Shown here: piece after piece, positions 44,313 through 52,237 of the stretch | Layout: each line of letters starts with the position of its first letter | Numbering within the stretch: position 1 is the stretch's first letter | Assembly (NCBI GenBank): GCA_905214955.1 | Contig: CAJMON010000009.1 | Span: forward strand, 1 to 57,805 | DNA from: an uncultured bacterium | GTDB taxonomy: Bacteria > Bacillota > Clostridia > Lachnospirales > Lachnospiraceae | Direction of reading: 5' to 3' | DNA length: 57,805 nt | Translations under genes and position numbers: made by a program | The notes under the pieces: model-generated | The model's input: the letters and a program-made list of their open reading frames with translations, nothing else | Databases searched by the model: none | What the model was told of the DNA's origin: nothing

Positions 44313-45059
44313 ATGTATAAAATTATGATTATTGATGATGAACGCGCACTGCGCAGTCTCCTGAAAAAGCTGATTCCATGGGAAGAACTTCATGCCGAGC
44401 TGGCCGGAGAAGCTGAAAGCGGTATCGAAGCCATCAATATCATCGATGACATTCTTCCGGACATTGCTCTCATTGATATCCGTATGCCCTTCATGGATGG
44501 CCTCACCTTTGCCCGCTATATGCATAAAGTGTATCCGGATATGAAGCTCATTATCATTACCGCCCATCAGGACTTTGAATACGCCAGACAGTGCATTGAA
44601 ATTGGCGTTTCCCAGTATCTTTTAAAACCTGTTTCCAGGAAAGAACTGACTCAGGCTTTAAAAGATGCCATTTCCAAAATCAGCCCAAAAGAGGAACCCG
44701 AAACTCCTGCCCCGGAAAAACTGCCCATGAACCAGTACATTCATTTTATTGAAGAAAATTATGCGGATCCCCGTCTGAATCTGTCCTATACTGCACGAAG
44801 CTTCAATCTGAACCCCGCCTATTTCAGCCGGAAATTCAAAGAAAAAACCAACACCAGTTTTATTGATTACCTCACAGCCTACCGGATCAGCCAGGCTGCT
44901 CTCTTTGCAAAACAGGGTTTTAAAATGTACCAGGCCGCTGAAAAAGTCGGCATTCCAGATGCAAATTATTTCAGTAAATGCTTCAAAAAATACCAGAATA
45001 TGACCTACAGTGAGTATGTAAAACAAGTGAATAACTCCTCCGAATCTTTTCCGCATTAA
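44313..45059 (+). CDS. Response regulator, YesN type (receiver + AraC HTH)
   Basis: Response regulator of 248 residues. Receiver domain about 1-120 with acidic pair Asp8-Asp9, phospho-acceptor Asp55 (ALIDIRM) and Lys in LLKPVS. The C-terminal AraC DNA-binding domain (about 150-245) contains NLSYTARSFNLNPAYFSRKF and KVGIPDANYFSKCFKKY. The chosen ATG 44313 has AAAGGA 8 bases upstream; an ATG at 44304 is too close to that site. It is the cognate partner of the upstream kinase and probably activates the importer operon. The protein is shorter than many YesN regulators because it lacks a long middle domain. Confidence 0.9.
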   Translation: MYKIMIIDDERALRSLLKKLIPWEELHAELAGEAESGIEAINIIDDILPDIALIDIRMPFMDGLTFARYMHKVYPDMKLIIITAHQDFEYARQCIEIGVSQYLLKPVSRKELTQALKDAISKISPKEEPETPAPEKLPMNQYIHFIEENYADPRLNLSYTARSFNLNPAYFSRKFKEKTNTSFIDYLTAYRISQAALFAKQGFKMYQAAEKVGIPDANYFSKCFKKYQNMTYSEYVKQVNNSSESFPH

Positions 45060-45068
45060 AGAAAAATA

Positions 45069-45103
45069 CTGCGGCACCTTCCTTTCACTGCCGCAGCATT
45101 TTT
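45069..45103 (+). terminator. Terminator of the importer/two-component operon
   Basis: CTGCGGCA / TGCCGCAG with a 12-base loop, followed by CATTTTT, 10 bases after the response-regulator stop. Confidence 0.8.
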
Positions 45104-45194
45104 CTGTCTTTTATTCTGTTTTACAAGTCATTCCTGCAAATACAGCTCTTTTATTTTCTTCTTTGTGTTATCATTAACATGCAAAAATCAAAAA

Positions 45195-45329
45195 ACACCT
45201 TATGGATTGTTCCGTACTTCGTGCCTTCGTATTCACTACGGTCGGTGTTAAACGTGTGCCACTGGCACACTGCACCCCACAATCCTGCCCGATATTCGTA
45301 TATCGTGAAGCTGACACTCCACTTTTATG
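45195..45329 (+). repeat. Cloverleaf repeat copy R3
   Basis: Copy of the dispersed repeat in the same orientation as the following gene. It has hairpin 1 (TATGGA/TCCGTA), the CGTATTCACTACG hairpin, hairpin 3 at 45244-45276 (same apex as R1) and the middle segment shared with R2 (ATATCGTGAAGCTGAC...CTCCACTTTTATG). The closing GGCATC end is missing, so it looks truncated. It ends 17 bases before the start of the SnoaL-LytTR gene, immediately ahead of its ribosome site. Confidence 0.8.
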
Positions 45330-45346
45330 CTCAAGAGGATTTCTTT

Positions 45347-46165
45347 ATGAACAAAAAAACTGAACAGGAACTGGTCAGCCTTACCAAAACCTGTCTGAAA
45401 AAATACTGGGAGAAAGACTGTTCCTTTATTCTTGACCGCTGTGCCGACAATGTCCTCTGGATTGGCGCAGAACAGCCGGAATACCTTCCTGGTATTGAAG
45501 CTGTTACTCAAAATTTTTACAGCCTTATGGAGGCTATCCAGCCCTGCATTATTGCTAATGGAGAATTTAATGTCGTCCAGAATCAGGGTGCTTCCTGTAC
45601 CATCTGCGGCCGCTACCTTGTGCAGACAAGTCCCGAGGCCGACTATTTTCTTCAGGCAGAACAGCGCTGTACCTTTGTATGGGAATTGATTTCTGATACA
45701 CCCAAGATCCGCCATATGCATGTCTCCAATCCCATGGGAGAACTGAAAATCGCAGATGGCAGCCGTTTTGTCAATGAAATTGGACAGATGGCCAAAAAAT
45801 ATCTGGAAGAAAAAATCCAGGATCTTACCGGCAGCCAGATCGTTGTCCCCCGCCGTGACGGCGGTACGATTTTTCTGCTTCTGCGGGATATTCTCTATGC
45901 GGAAGCCCGCCTGCGCTACTGCGAAGTTTCCCTTGAAAACGGTGAGCAGATTACCCTGAACATGTCTCTTACCGAGTTTGCAAAACTGACAGATGACTAT
46001 TTTGTCAAAGTCCACCGCAGCTATCTGGTAAACATCCGCCACGTTTCCACCATCTGCCCTTACGAAATCACCATGCAGAACGGTCTGCGGATTCCTGTTC
46101 CCCAGAAAAAGTATACCGCTGTCCGGCAAATGCTTATGAAGCGCCATGTTCCTGGAGATCATTAG
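45347..46165 (+). CDS. SnoaL-like / LytTR two-domain transcriptional regulator
   Basis: Regulator of 272 residues. The N-terminal about 135 residues resemble an NTF2/SnoaL-like fold (KKYWEKDCSFILDRCADNVLWIGA, LPGIEAVTQNF), a cone-shaped small-molecule pocket. The C-terminal about 105 residues are a LytTR DNA-binding domain (DILYAEARLRYCEVSL, FVKVHRSYLVNIRHV). There is no receiver domain, so it probably responds to a ligand rather than phosphorylation. The frame is open 56 codons further 5', but that part lies in repeat R3; the ATG at 45347 has AGAGGA upstream. It converges on rsmI. No obvious target gene is adjacent. Confidence 0.85.
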   Translation: MNKKTEQELVSLTKTCLKKYWEKDCSFILDRCADNVLWIGAEQPEYLPGIEAVTQNFYSLMEAIQPCIIANGEFNVVQNQGASCTICGRYLVQTSPEADYFLQAEQRCTFVWELISDTPKIRHMHVSNPMGELKIADGSRFVNEIGQMAKKYLEEKIQDLTGSQIVVPRRDGGTIFLLLRDILYAEARLRYCEVSLENGEQITLNMSLTEFAKLTDDYFVKVHRSYLVNIRHVSTICPYEITMQNGLRIPVPQKKYTAVRQMLMKRHVPGDH

Positions 46166-46194
46166 CCAACGCTGCACTCTGCGGGTACCAGAAA

Positions 46195-46254
46195 AGCCGT
46201 ACAGACACTCCGCCGGATTCTTTTTTCCTGCAGAGCCCTGTACGGCTCTTTTTT
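46195..46254. terminator. Terminator between LytTR gene and rsmI
   Basis: AGCCGTACAG / CTGTACGGCT (10-bp stem, 33-base loop) followed on + by CTTTTTT. It can also fold on the minus strand downstream of rsmI, where the T-run is weaker. Confidence 0.65.
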
Positions 46255-46259
46255 GCTCT

Positions 46260-47102
46260 TTATTCTTTCAGAAGCACCTGATAAATGTCCCGTTTACTCA
46301 CTCCGCGGTCTTTTGCCACCTGTTTCATGGCCTCTTTCCGGTCCATTCCCTTTGCCAGGTACTGCTCCATATGTTCTTCAATGCTGATGGATTCCCAGGA
46401 CTGCTGCTGCTCTAAACGCACCTGCTCCCGGCTCTTTCCCTCCAGCACCAGCACGCATTCTCCTCTGGGCTCCTGCTCCTGATAATACTCCAGGGCCTCC
46501 TCCAGCGTTGTCTGAAAGGCCGTCTCGTGCTTTTTCGTCAGTTCCCGGCAGATGGTCAGCCTGCGGTTCCCAAGGGCCTCCAGAAGCTCTCCCAGCGTTC
46601 TCACAAGCCTGTGAGGCGCCTCATACACGATAATCGTCCGCGTCTCTTCTTTCAGCTCGTTTAAAATCTCCTGCCGCTCTTTTTTCTCCATGGGCAGAAA
46701 TGCCTCAAAACAGAATCTTCTGGTGCCAAGACCGGACAGCGTCAAAGCCGTCACACAGGCGCAGGCTCCCGGCAGGGATGTCACCTCAATCCCCGCTTCA
46801 TAGCACAGGCGCACCAGATCCTCTCCTGGATCTGAAATTCCCGGCGTTCCCGCATCGGTAATCAGCGCAATATTGGTACCCTCCTGCATTTTCGCAATCA
46901 GCACATGAGCCTTCTCAATCCGGTTGTATTCATGGTAGCTGGTCATCGGAGTCTTAATCTCAAAATGATTCAGCAGTTTCATGCTGTTTCTGGTATCTTC
47001 CGCTGCAATCAGATCCACCTCCTGCAGCGTCCGAAGAACCCGCATGGTAATATCCTCCAGATTTCCAATGGGTGTTGCACACAGATATAATTTTCCAGCC
47101 AT
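46260..47102 (-). CDS. rsmI: 16S rRNA (cytidine(1402)-2'-O)-methyltransferase
   Basis: RsmI of 280 residues, methylating the ribose of C1402 in 16S rRNA with S-adenosylmethionine. Motifs: GKLYLCATPIGNLEDIT at the N-terminus, AAEDTRNS, ALITDAGTPGISDPG and IVYEAPHR, all characteristic. The start at 47102 is set by AGAGGAG; longer in-frame starts precede it. It lies 13 bases after the trmN6 gene and ends the housekeeping run rsmI-trmN6-ricT-holB, the same order as yabC-yabB-yaaT-holB in Bacillus, without yabA and yazA in between. Confidence 0.95.
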   Translation of the reverse strand: MAGKLYLCATPIGNLEDITMRVLRTLQEVDLIAAEDTRNSMKLLNHFEIKTPMTSYHEYNRIEKAHVLIAKMQEGTNIALITDAGTPGISDPGEDLVRLCYEAGIEVTSLPGACACVTALTLSGLGTRRFCFEAFLPMEKKERQEILNELKEETRTIIVYEAPHRLVRTLGELLEALGNRRLTICRELTKKHETAFQTTLEEALEYYQEQEPRGECVLVLEGKSREQVRLEQQQSWESISIEEHMEQYLAKGMDRKEAMKQVAKDRGVSKRDIYQVLLKE

Positions 47103-47115
47103 GCCATTTTCTCCT

Positions 47116-47853
47116 CTAATACCCGTAAATGGTATAAATCTCATCCTGGTAAACACCTGGTTCTTTGTACACAATCAGGGGCTTTTCCACCGTGATCCTG
47201 GGTTTTCCTCCTCTTATGCACTCCAGCAGAACCATATTCGGTTCTTTATCCACAAAAGGATACACCAGACGCATCCGCTTCGGCTCCAGATGATGTGCCG
47301 TCAGCACCGTCATAATCTCTGCCAGCCGGAAAGGCCGGTGAACCATAAAAAATCGTCCTCCCGGACGAAGCAGTTTTTCAGTCTGGCTTACCAGATCTTC
47401 TAATGTACAGCAGATCTCATGCCTGGCAATAGCCTTTGGCATATCCGGATTCACCAGTCCGTGGCTTCCCGTCATGTATGGCGGGTTACTGGTAATGACA
47501 TCAAAAGAAGCTGCCGAAAACAGCTGATCAGCCTCCCGGACATCTCCTTCCACAATGGAAATCTTTTCTTCCAGATGATTCAGCGCCACGCTCCGCCTTG
47601 CCATGTCCGCGCTTTCCGGCTGAATCTCCAGCCCTGTAAAATGCTGCCCCGGCGTCTTGGCTGCCAGCAGAATGGGGATAATGCCTGTTCCTGTTCCAAT
47701 GTCCAGAACCTTTTCCCCTTCTTTTACCTTTGCAAACCCGGACAGCAGCACCGCATCCATGCCAAAGCAGAATTTTTCTTTATTCTGGATGATCTGAAAT
47801 CCATTTCTGTGCAGATCATCCAGACGTTCTCCTTCTTTTAACTCAATCGCCAT
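47116..47853 (-). CDS. trmN6: tRNA1(Val) (adenine(37)-N6)-methyltransferase
   Basis: Class I SAM-dependent methyltransferase of 245 residues, equivalent to Bacillus YabB and E. coli YfiC/TrmN6, which methylates A37 of tRNA1(Val). The SAM loop is VLDIGTGTGIIPILLA (about 49-64) and the N6-adenine motif is NPPYM (about 122-126). The opening FGMDAVLLSGFA is characteristic. The start overlaps the end of ricT by 11 bases, so the two are probably translationally coupled. The same adjacency exists in Bacillus apart from the intervening yabA. Confidence 0.92.
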   Translation of the reverse strand: MAIELKEGERLDDLHRNGFQIIQNKEKFCFGMDAVLLSGFAKVKEGEKVLDIGTGTGIIPILLAAKTPGQHFTGLEIQPESADMARRSVALNHLEEKISIVEGDVREADQLFSAASFDVITSNPPYMTGSHGLVNPDMPKAIARHEICCTLEDLVSQTEKLLRPGGRFFMVHRPFRLAEIMTVLTAHHLEPKRMRLVYPFVDKEPNMVLLECIRGGKPRITVEKPLIVYKEPGVYQDEIYTIYGY

Positions 47854-48754
47854 GGAGCTTTGATTTTCCTTCCTTCTTTTCCATAGCCTCCAGTTCCTTT
47901 AATGCCTTATCTTCCACGTTTCCGCTTTTTTCTTTTCTCCGTCTGGGTTTGAATTTAAGGCGTTCCACTTCGTATTCCCGAAGTTCTTTCTCATCGTCCA
48001 CATCCACAAGTACTTTCACCAGCTGGCGCAGAACATTCACGCTCTGAACTTCCCCTTTGAATCCGTCATCTGCGGTCACTTTATCTCCCACACCCGGCAG
48101 GCGGCTGTTCAGGTATTCGTAGGTCTCTTCCTCATTTTTCAGACAGCACATAAGACGTCCGCACACACCGGAAATCTTCGCCGGATTCAGAGAAAGATTC
48201 TGCTCCTTTGCCATACGGATGGACACCGGAGCAAATTCAGAAAGGAAGGTATGGCAGCACAGCGGTCTTCCGCAGATGCCAACGCCGCCGATGAGCTTTG
48301 TCTCATCACGGACGCCGATCTGACGCAGTTCAATTCTTGTCTTAAACACAGCTGCCAGATCTTTTACCAGTTCACGGAAGTCAATCCGGCCATCCGCAGT
48401 AAAATAAAACAACACTTTATTGTTGTCAAAAGTGTACTCTGCATCGATCAGTTTCATTTCCAGCTTATGTTTCCGGATCTTTTCCTGACAGATGCGCATG
48501 GCATCCTTTTCTTTTTCTTTATTTCTGGCAGCTTTGGCATCGTCCTCCGCATTGGCAATCCGGATCACGGCCTTTAACGGCTGCACAACTTTGTCATCTG
48601 TCACCTCCTGCACGTTGGCGACTACGCTTCCATACTCAATGCCTCTGGCGGTTTCCACGATGACGTGGTCTCCCTTTTTGATCGCCAGTTTCTTGGGATC
48701 AAAATAATAAATTTTTCCTGCATTGCGGAAACGTACTCCTACTATTTTTATCAT
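47843..48754 (-). CDS. ricT: Stage 0 sporulation regulator RicT (PSP1 / YaaT)
   Basis: RicT of 303 residues. In Bacillus RicT with RicA and RicF forms an Fe-S-containing complex that aids RNase Y processing and promotes sporulation and competence. The PSP1 domain covers most of the protein, with Fe-S-type cysteines in GICGRPLCCHTF and GVCGRLMCCLKNEEE (about 175-215). A charged C-terminal tail follows. The stop/start overlap TAATG with holB shows coupling. It starts ATG 48754. Confidence 0.95.
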   Translation of the reverse strand: MIKIVGVRFRNAGKIYYFDPKKLAIKKGDHVIVETARGIEYGSVVANVQEVTDDKVVQPLKAVIRIANAEDDAKAARNKEKEKDAMRICQEKIRKHKLEMKLIDAEYTFDNNKVLFYFTADGRIDFRELVKDLAAVFKTRIELRQIGVRDETKLIGGVGICGRPLCCHTFLSEFAPVSIRMAKEQNLSLNPAKISGVCGRLMCCLKNEEETYEYLNSRLPGVGDKVTADDGFKGEVQSVNVLRQLVKVLVDVDDEKELREYEVERLKFKPRRRKEKSGNVEDKALKELEAMEKKEGKSKLHGD

Positions 48755-49746
48755 TATCCTAAATTCTCCTTTATGGTCAGGAACAGCAGTTCCATGGTCA
48801 AATCAAAATTTACATTGGCATTCAGACGTGCTTTTGCTTTCTGAAGCGCTTCCAGAATCGTACTGATGCCCTCATAAGATGCTTTCTTTGTCTGCTCAAC
48901 AATGATGTTGATCTCATCCTTAAATACACAGCCGTTTATATCGTTTGTTGCTTTAAAATACAGGGCATCCCGGTACCAGATGGCCAGCAGATCCAGGTAA
49001 TCCTGAATATCCATTTTAAATGTGGCAACATCTTTTACGTTCTGGTTGATCTCGCTGATCTCCATATCCGGAATATGCTTTGCCAGATGCATGGCAGCTG
49101 TTTTAATCTCCTGAAATGTATCGGAAGATGCCAGTTCCACTGCTTTTCCGATGTTTCCCTGGGCAAACGCCACACAGATGTCTGCCTGGTAATCCGGAAT
49201 CTGTACGTGCTCCATCAGATAGCTGCGCACCTGCTCGTCCGGAACCGGCTTTAACGTCAGCATCACACACCGTGACAGAATTGTCGGCAGAAATGCAGAT
49301 GCATTGGTGGTCAAAAGCAGAATCACCGCATATGCCGGTGGCTCTTCTATGGTCTTTAAAAGGGCATTCTGCGCCTGCACCGTCATCTTCTCTGCATCCG
49401 GCACAATATAGACCTTATACGGGCTGCTGTAGGGCTTAATCTGGACATCTCCGATCAGCTGTTCCCGGATATCGTCCACACCGATGCTTCCCGGTTTCTC
49501 ATGGGTGATCTTGATAATGTCCGGATGATTTCCGCTCTCTGCCTGAAGACAGGAACGGCATTTTCCGCAGGGACGGCCTTCTTCCTGGCACTGCAGCATT
49601 CGTGCAAATTCCAGTGCCAGCATTTTCTTTCCGCATCCTTTTTCTCCGTTAAAAATATAGGCATGGGATACTTTATTCTGTTTTATCGCATTTTCCAGAT
49701 GAGCCACTGCCTGTGCATGTCCCATCACTTTTTCAAATCCTGACAT
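48754..49746 (-). CDS. holB: DNA polymerase III subunit delta'
   Basis: Clamp-loader subunit of 330 residues. It has the AAA+ fold with the P-loop-like GEKGCGKK (about 34-41), a four-cysteine zinc module (about 53-66, including CGKCRSC), and VYIVPDAEKMTVQAQNALLKTIEEPP, typical of delta' and tau. It loads the beta clamp at the replication fork. The next gene (ricT) starts in the overlapping TAATG. Upstream are a guanylate-kinase-like gene and a decarboxylase, as in the Bacillus yaaO-tmk-...-holB region. Confidence 0.93.
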   Translation of the reverse strand: MSGFEKVMGHAQAVAHLENAIKQNKVSHAYIFNGEKGCGKKMLALEFARMLQCQEEGRPCGKCRSCLQAESGNHPDIIKITHEKPGSIGVDDIREQLIGDVQIKPYSSPYKVYIVPDAEKMTVQAQNALLKTIEEPPAYAVILLLTTNASAFLPTILSRCVMLTLKPVPDEQVRSYLMEHVQIPDYQADICVAFAQGNIGKAVELASSDTFQEIKTAAMHLAKHIPDMEISEINQNVKDVATFKMDIQDYLDLLAIWYRDALYFKATNDINGCVFKDEINIIVEQTKKASYEGISTILEALQKAKARLNANVNFDLTMELLFLTIKENLG

Positions 49747-49893
49747 CTGTACTTCTCCCCTTTTCCTGCATTTCTTTACATTATATCACAATTTTATCCA
49801 TTTACCTAATGAAATCTCTGTATACTCGTAATCCTGTCTGCTGTCATAAACTTTCACAGTAACCGATCTTCATGCTCTCATTTCCCAGCCTGC

Positions 49894-50499
49894 TCATGAA
49901 CCCGATTTTCTTCCGTGTTCTTTCATGAACTGCACAATCTCTTCCACACAGGCCTCCATCACTCCATTATTTTGAAAACGTCTTTTGATTTCTGCCCTTT
50001 TCAGGTTTTCTTCAGAAAAATCCTCGGAATCTGCCAGAAATCTCCGGCACATCTCCTGATAATCCGGCCGTTCCTGTTTTCTTTCCCTGGCAATGGCCCG
50101 TTCCAGCCGGATGTCATCTGCTACTTCCACATAAATGGGAACCACTTTCTCTTCCCCGTAATATGCCTTTAATTTTTCATAAGACACCAGTGTCCCGATT
50201 CCCAGACAGTTTCCTTCTGACAAATCCATTTTTCCGTCATCTGCAGTAAAATATTTCCAGATTCCCTGCACCGTGTCATAAACTCTCAGCTCAATGACTT
50301 TCCCTGCTTTTTCCAGTTCTTCCAGCTTCTCTTCGGTTACAAAATGATATTCCACGCCATCCGTCTCATTTTCCCGGATAGGTCTGGTGGTATACAGCAC
50401 CAGGCTGTTCAGCTTTAACTCTTCTTTTTTCTGCAGCTTCTGGTAAATGCTGTCTTTCCCGGAAGCGCTTTTTCCCATAATATAAAATAAAGTTCCCAT
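49894..50499 (-). CDS. Guanylate kinase-like nucleoside/nucleotide kinase
   Basis: P-loop kinase of 201 residues in the guanylate-kinase family. The P-loop is GKSASGKDS (9-17), where Asp replaces the usual second Ser/Thr position; then LYTTRPIRENETDGVEYHFV (about 36-55), the GMP-binding TRPxRxxExxGxxY pattern. A true GMP kinase would have the same core, so either a second Gmk or a related kinase is possible. The position next to an Orn/Lys/Arg decarboxylase corresponds to that of tmk in Bacillus. The upstream repeat R4 occupies its leader. Confidence 0.82.
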   Translation of the reverse strand: MGTLFYIMGKSASGKDSIYQKLQKKEELKLNSLVLYTTRPIRENETDGVEYHFVTEEKLEELEKAGKVIELRVYDTVQGIWKYFTADDGKMDLSEGNCLGIGTLVSYEKLKAYYGEEKVVPIYVEVADDIRLERAIARERKQERPDYQEMCRRFLADSEDFSEENLKRAEIKRRFQNNGVMEACVEEIVQFMKEHGRKSGS

Positions 50500-50534
50500 T
50501 GGTCTTTTCCCAGTTTATTATTGTTTGATTTTAT

Positions 50535-50595
50535 GATGCCAGGTTCAAAATCCTTCAGCCATGTTGTGCTTGCACAGGAGTATTTTTACGGCATC
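50535..50595 (-). repeat. Cloverleaf repeat copy R4 (terminal module only)
   Basis: Short copy of 61 bp bounded by GATGCC / GGCATC (50535-50540, 50590-50595). It matches only the terminal module of R2 (CTCCTGTGC-AGCACA, then the AGG-ATTTTGA-CCTGGCATC end). It lies between the guanylate-kinase-like and decarboxylase genes, 36 bases upstream of the former's start. Confidence 0.72.
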
Positions 50596-50613
50596 CTTTT
50601 TCCTCTTTAACCT

Positions 50614-52125
50614 TTATTTTAATACCCGGACCGTCTGACAGGAAAAGTCTTCCATTCCCTGAATAGAAAGTCCGCTTTCCAGACAGCCCTGCACCCGCGC
50701 AAGCAGTTCCTGGCTGATTCGCTCTCCAGGAACCAGCAACGGAATTCCAGGGGGATACAGATACATAAATTCTCCTGAAATTCTTCCCAGGCTGTCCTTC
50801 AGCGAAATCCTCTCAGACGACGCATCCCAGGCGTCTGCCGGGCTGCACACATACTCATTTTCAAATACATAATCCGGAATCTGGCCGTTCTCTTTGTTTT
50901 CCAACGGTTTTTCTGCAGTAGCCGGAATTTTTCCTGTCTTTTTGATCCATTCATCCAGATTTTCGTTGTGCACTTCTTTTTGCATCTGCTCTGCCTGCAT
51001 TTCATGCAGTTCTTTATCAATCTGTGTCAATGCTTCTGCCAGCCGTTCAAATCCTTCTTCGGTATCCAGAAAACTGGTCAGTGCCAGGGCATAGCCTGCC
51101 GCATCCATTTCCATTTCCAGGTGGTATTCTTCCCTCAGACGACTGCTTAGCTCTTCTCCGGAGCACACCCCTTTTACAGACAGAACCAGTTTTGACCGGT
51201 CCAGATCAAACACTCCATTCCTGCCAATCAGTTCTTTTCCCGGAACCTGAATGCTGTTCCACTGCTCTGCTTTTTTTCGAAATGCTTCCAGCCGCCCGGC
51301 AAACTCTTCAAAGAGGGTATCGCCTTTTTCTTCCAGAAGGGCTGTGCATCTGTCCAAAGATGCCATAAACACATACGAGGGGCTGCTGCTCTGATAAATT
51401 CCAAGGAACCGTGCCAGCCGCTCCCGGTCTGTCAGCTTGCCGTTTCGAAACATCACCGCTGTCTGTGTCAGGGAAGGCAGTGTCTTGTGAAAGCTTTGGA
51501 TCACAATATCTGCTCCCAAAGAAACGGCACTCACTGGAAAATACTCATGAAATCCAAAGTGGGCTCCATGGGCTTCATCCACAATCAGGGGAATTCCATG
51601 AGCATGGGCAATGTCCGCCAGCGCCCGGATATCCGACACCACCCCATCATACGTAGGAGACGTCACGATCACAGCCTGAATTTCCGGATCGCTTTCCAGA
51701 ATTTTTCTCATATCCTCCGGATCAATCCCGCCATTCAGTCCGTATTCCGTTTCTCTCTTTGGCCAGAGATACACCGGCCTTAACTGGCGCAGATAAATGG
51801 CATGATACACTGCTTTGTGGCAGTTTCTTGCTGCTAAAATTTTTCCTCCCACACGGGTGCAGGCAGAAACTGCACTGAGAATCCCACAGCTGCTGCCATT
51901 TACCAAAAACCATGCATCCTCACTGTTTCGCAGACGCGCCAGGCGCTCCTGGGCCTCTTTCAAAACACCTTCTGCATGGTGCAGGTTGTCAAACCCATGA
52001 ATCTCTGTGATATCAATTTCAAATGGATTTCCAAAATCCTTTATCTGCCGTTTGTGCCCCGGCATATGAAATGGATAGGCATCCGACTCTCCATATGCTT
52101 TCAGCAAATCATACAACGTTTCCAT
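50614..52125 (-). CDS. Orn/Lys/Arg decarboxylase-type aminotransferase fold enzyme
   Basis: PLP enzyme of 503 residues, group III decarboxylase in its short Gram-positive form (YaaO/SpeA type). The cofactor lysine is Lys214 in IQSFHKTLP, with Asp183 in IVDEAHGAHFG pairing with the pyridine nitrogen. N-terminal MPGHKRQ and a C-terminal decarboxylase domain (about 400-503, PPGIPLLVPGE) are intact. It removes CO2 from arginine, lysine or ornithine to give a polyamine precursor; which one cannot be decided. Ribosome site AAAAGGAAA. It is flanked by repeats R4 and R5 on both sides. Confidence 0.9.
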   Translation of the reverse strand: METLYDLLKAYGESDAYPFHMPGHKRQIKDFGNPFEIDITEIHGFDNLHHAEGVLKEAQERLARLRNSEDAWFLVNGSSCGILSAVSACTRVGGKILAARNCHKAVYHAIYLRQLRPVYLWPKRETEYGLNGGIDPEDMRKILESDPEIQAVIVTSPTYDGVVSDIRALADIAHAHGIPLIVDEAHGAHFGFHEYFPVSAVSLGADIVIQSFHKTLPSLTQTAVMFRNGKLTDRERLARFLGIYQSSSPSYVFMASLDRCTALLEEKGDTLFEEFAGRLEAFRKKAEQWNSIQVPGKELIGRNGVFDLDRSKLVLSVKGVCSGEELSSRLREEYHLEMEMDAAGYALALTSFLDTEEGFERLAEALTQIDKELHEMQAEQMQKEVHNENLDEWIKKTGKIPATAEKPLENKENGQIPDYVFENEYVCSPADAWDASSERISLKDSLGRISGEFMYLYPPGIPLLVPGERISQELLARVQGCLESGLSIQGMEDFSCQTVRVLK

Positions 52126-52150
52126 AAATTTTATTTCCTTTTACAATGCT

Positions 52151-52233
52151 ATGATGCCTTACGGATTGCTCCGTACTTCGTATTCACTACGGTCGGTGCT
52201 GTGTACCGCTGGCACACAGCACCCTGGCATCAT
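52151..52233 (+). repeat. Cloverleaf repeat copy R5 (type copy)
   Basis: Simplest and best-preserved copy, 83 bp. It folds on paper into a closed four-way junction: outer stem ATGATGCC / GGCATCAT (52151-52158, 52226-52233), hairpin 1 TACGGA-ttgc-TCCGTA (52160-52175), hairpin 2 CGTA-ttcac-TACG (52179-52191), hairpin 3 GGTGCTGTGTACC / GGCACACAGCACC (52195-52223). Only a few junction bases are unpaired. The shape recalls a tRNA but none of the tRNA motifs are present. It lies 26 bases upstream of the decarboxylase start and 4 bases beyond the CAP-domain gene's stop. Confidence 0.85.
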
Positions 52234-52237
52234 CTAT

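Noticed and set aside
45179..45346. Longer start for the SnoaL-LytTR protein inside repeat R3
   Set aside because: The extra 56 residues come entirely from the repeat and the ribosome site fits only the ATG at 45347.
52151..52233. Interpreting cloverleaf R5 as a tRNA
   Set aside because: No T-arm TTCGA, no D-arm GG, no anticodon loop pattern, and hairpin sizes differ from tRNA; tRNA-Lys at the window edge shows what a real one looks like.
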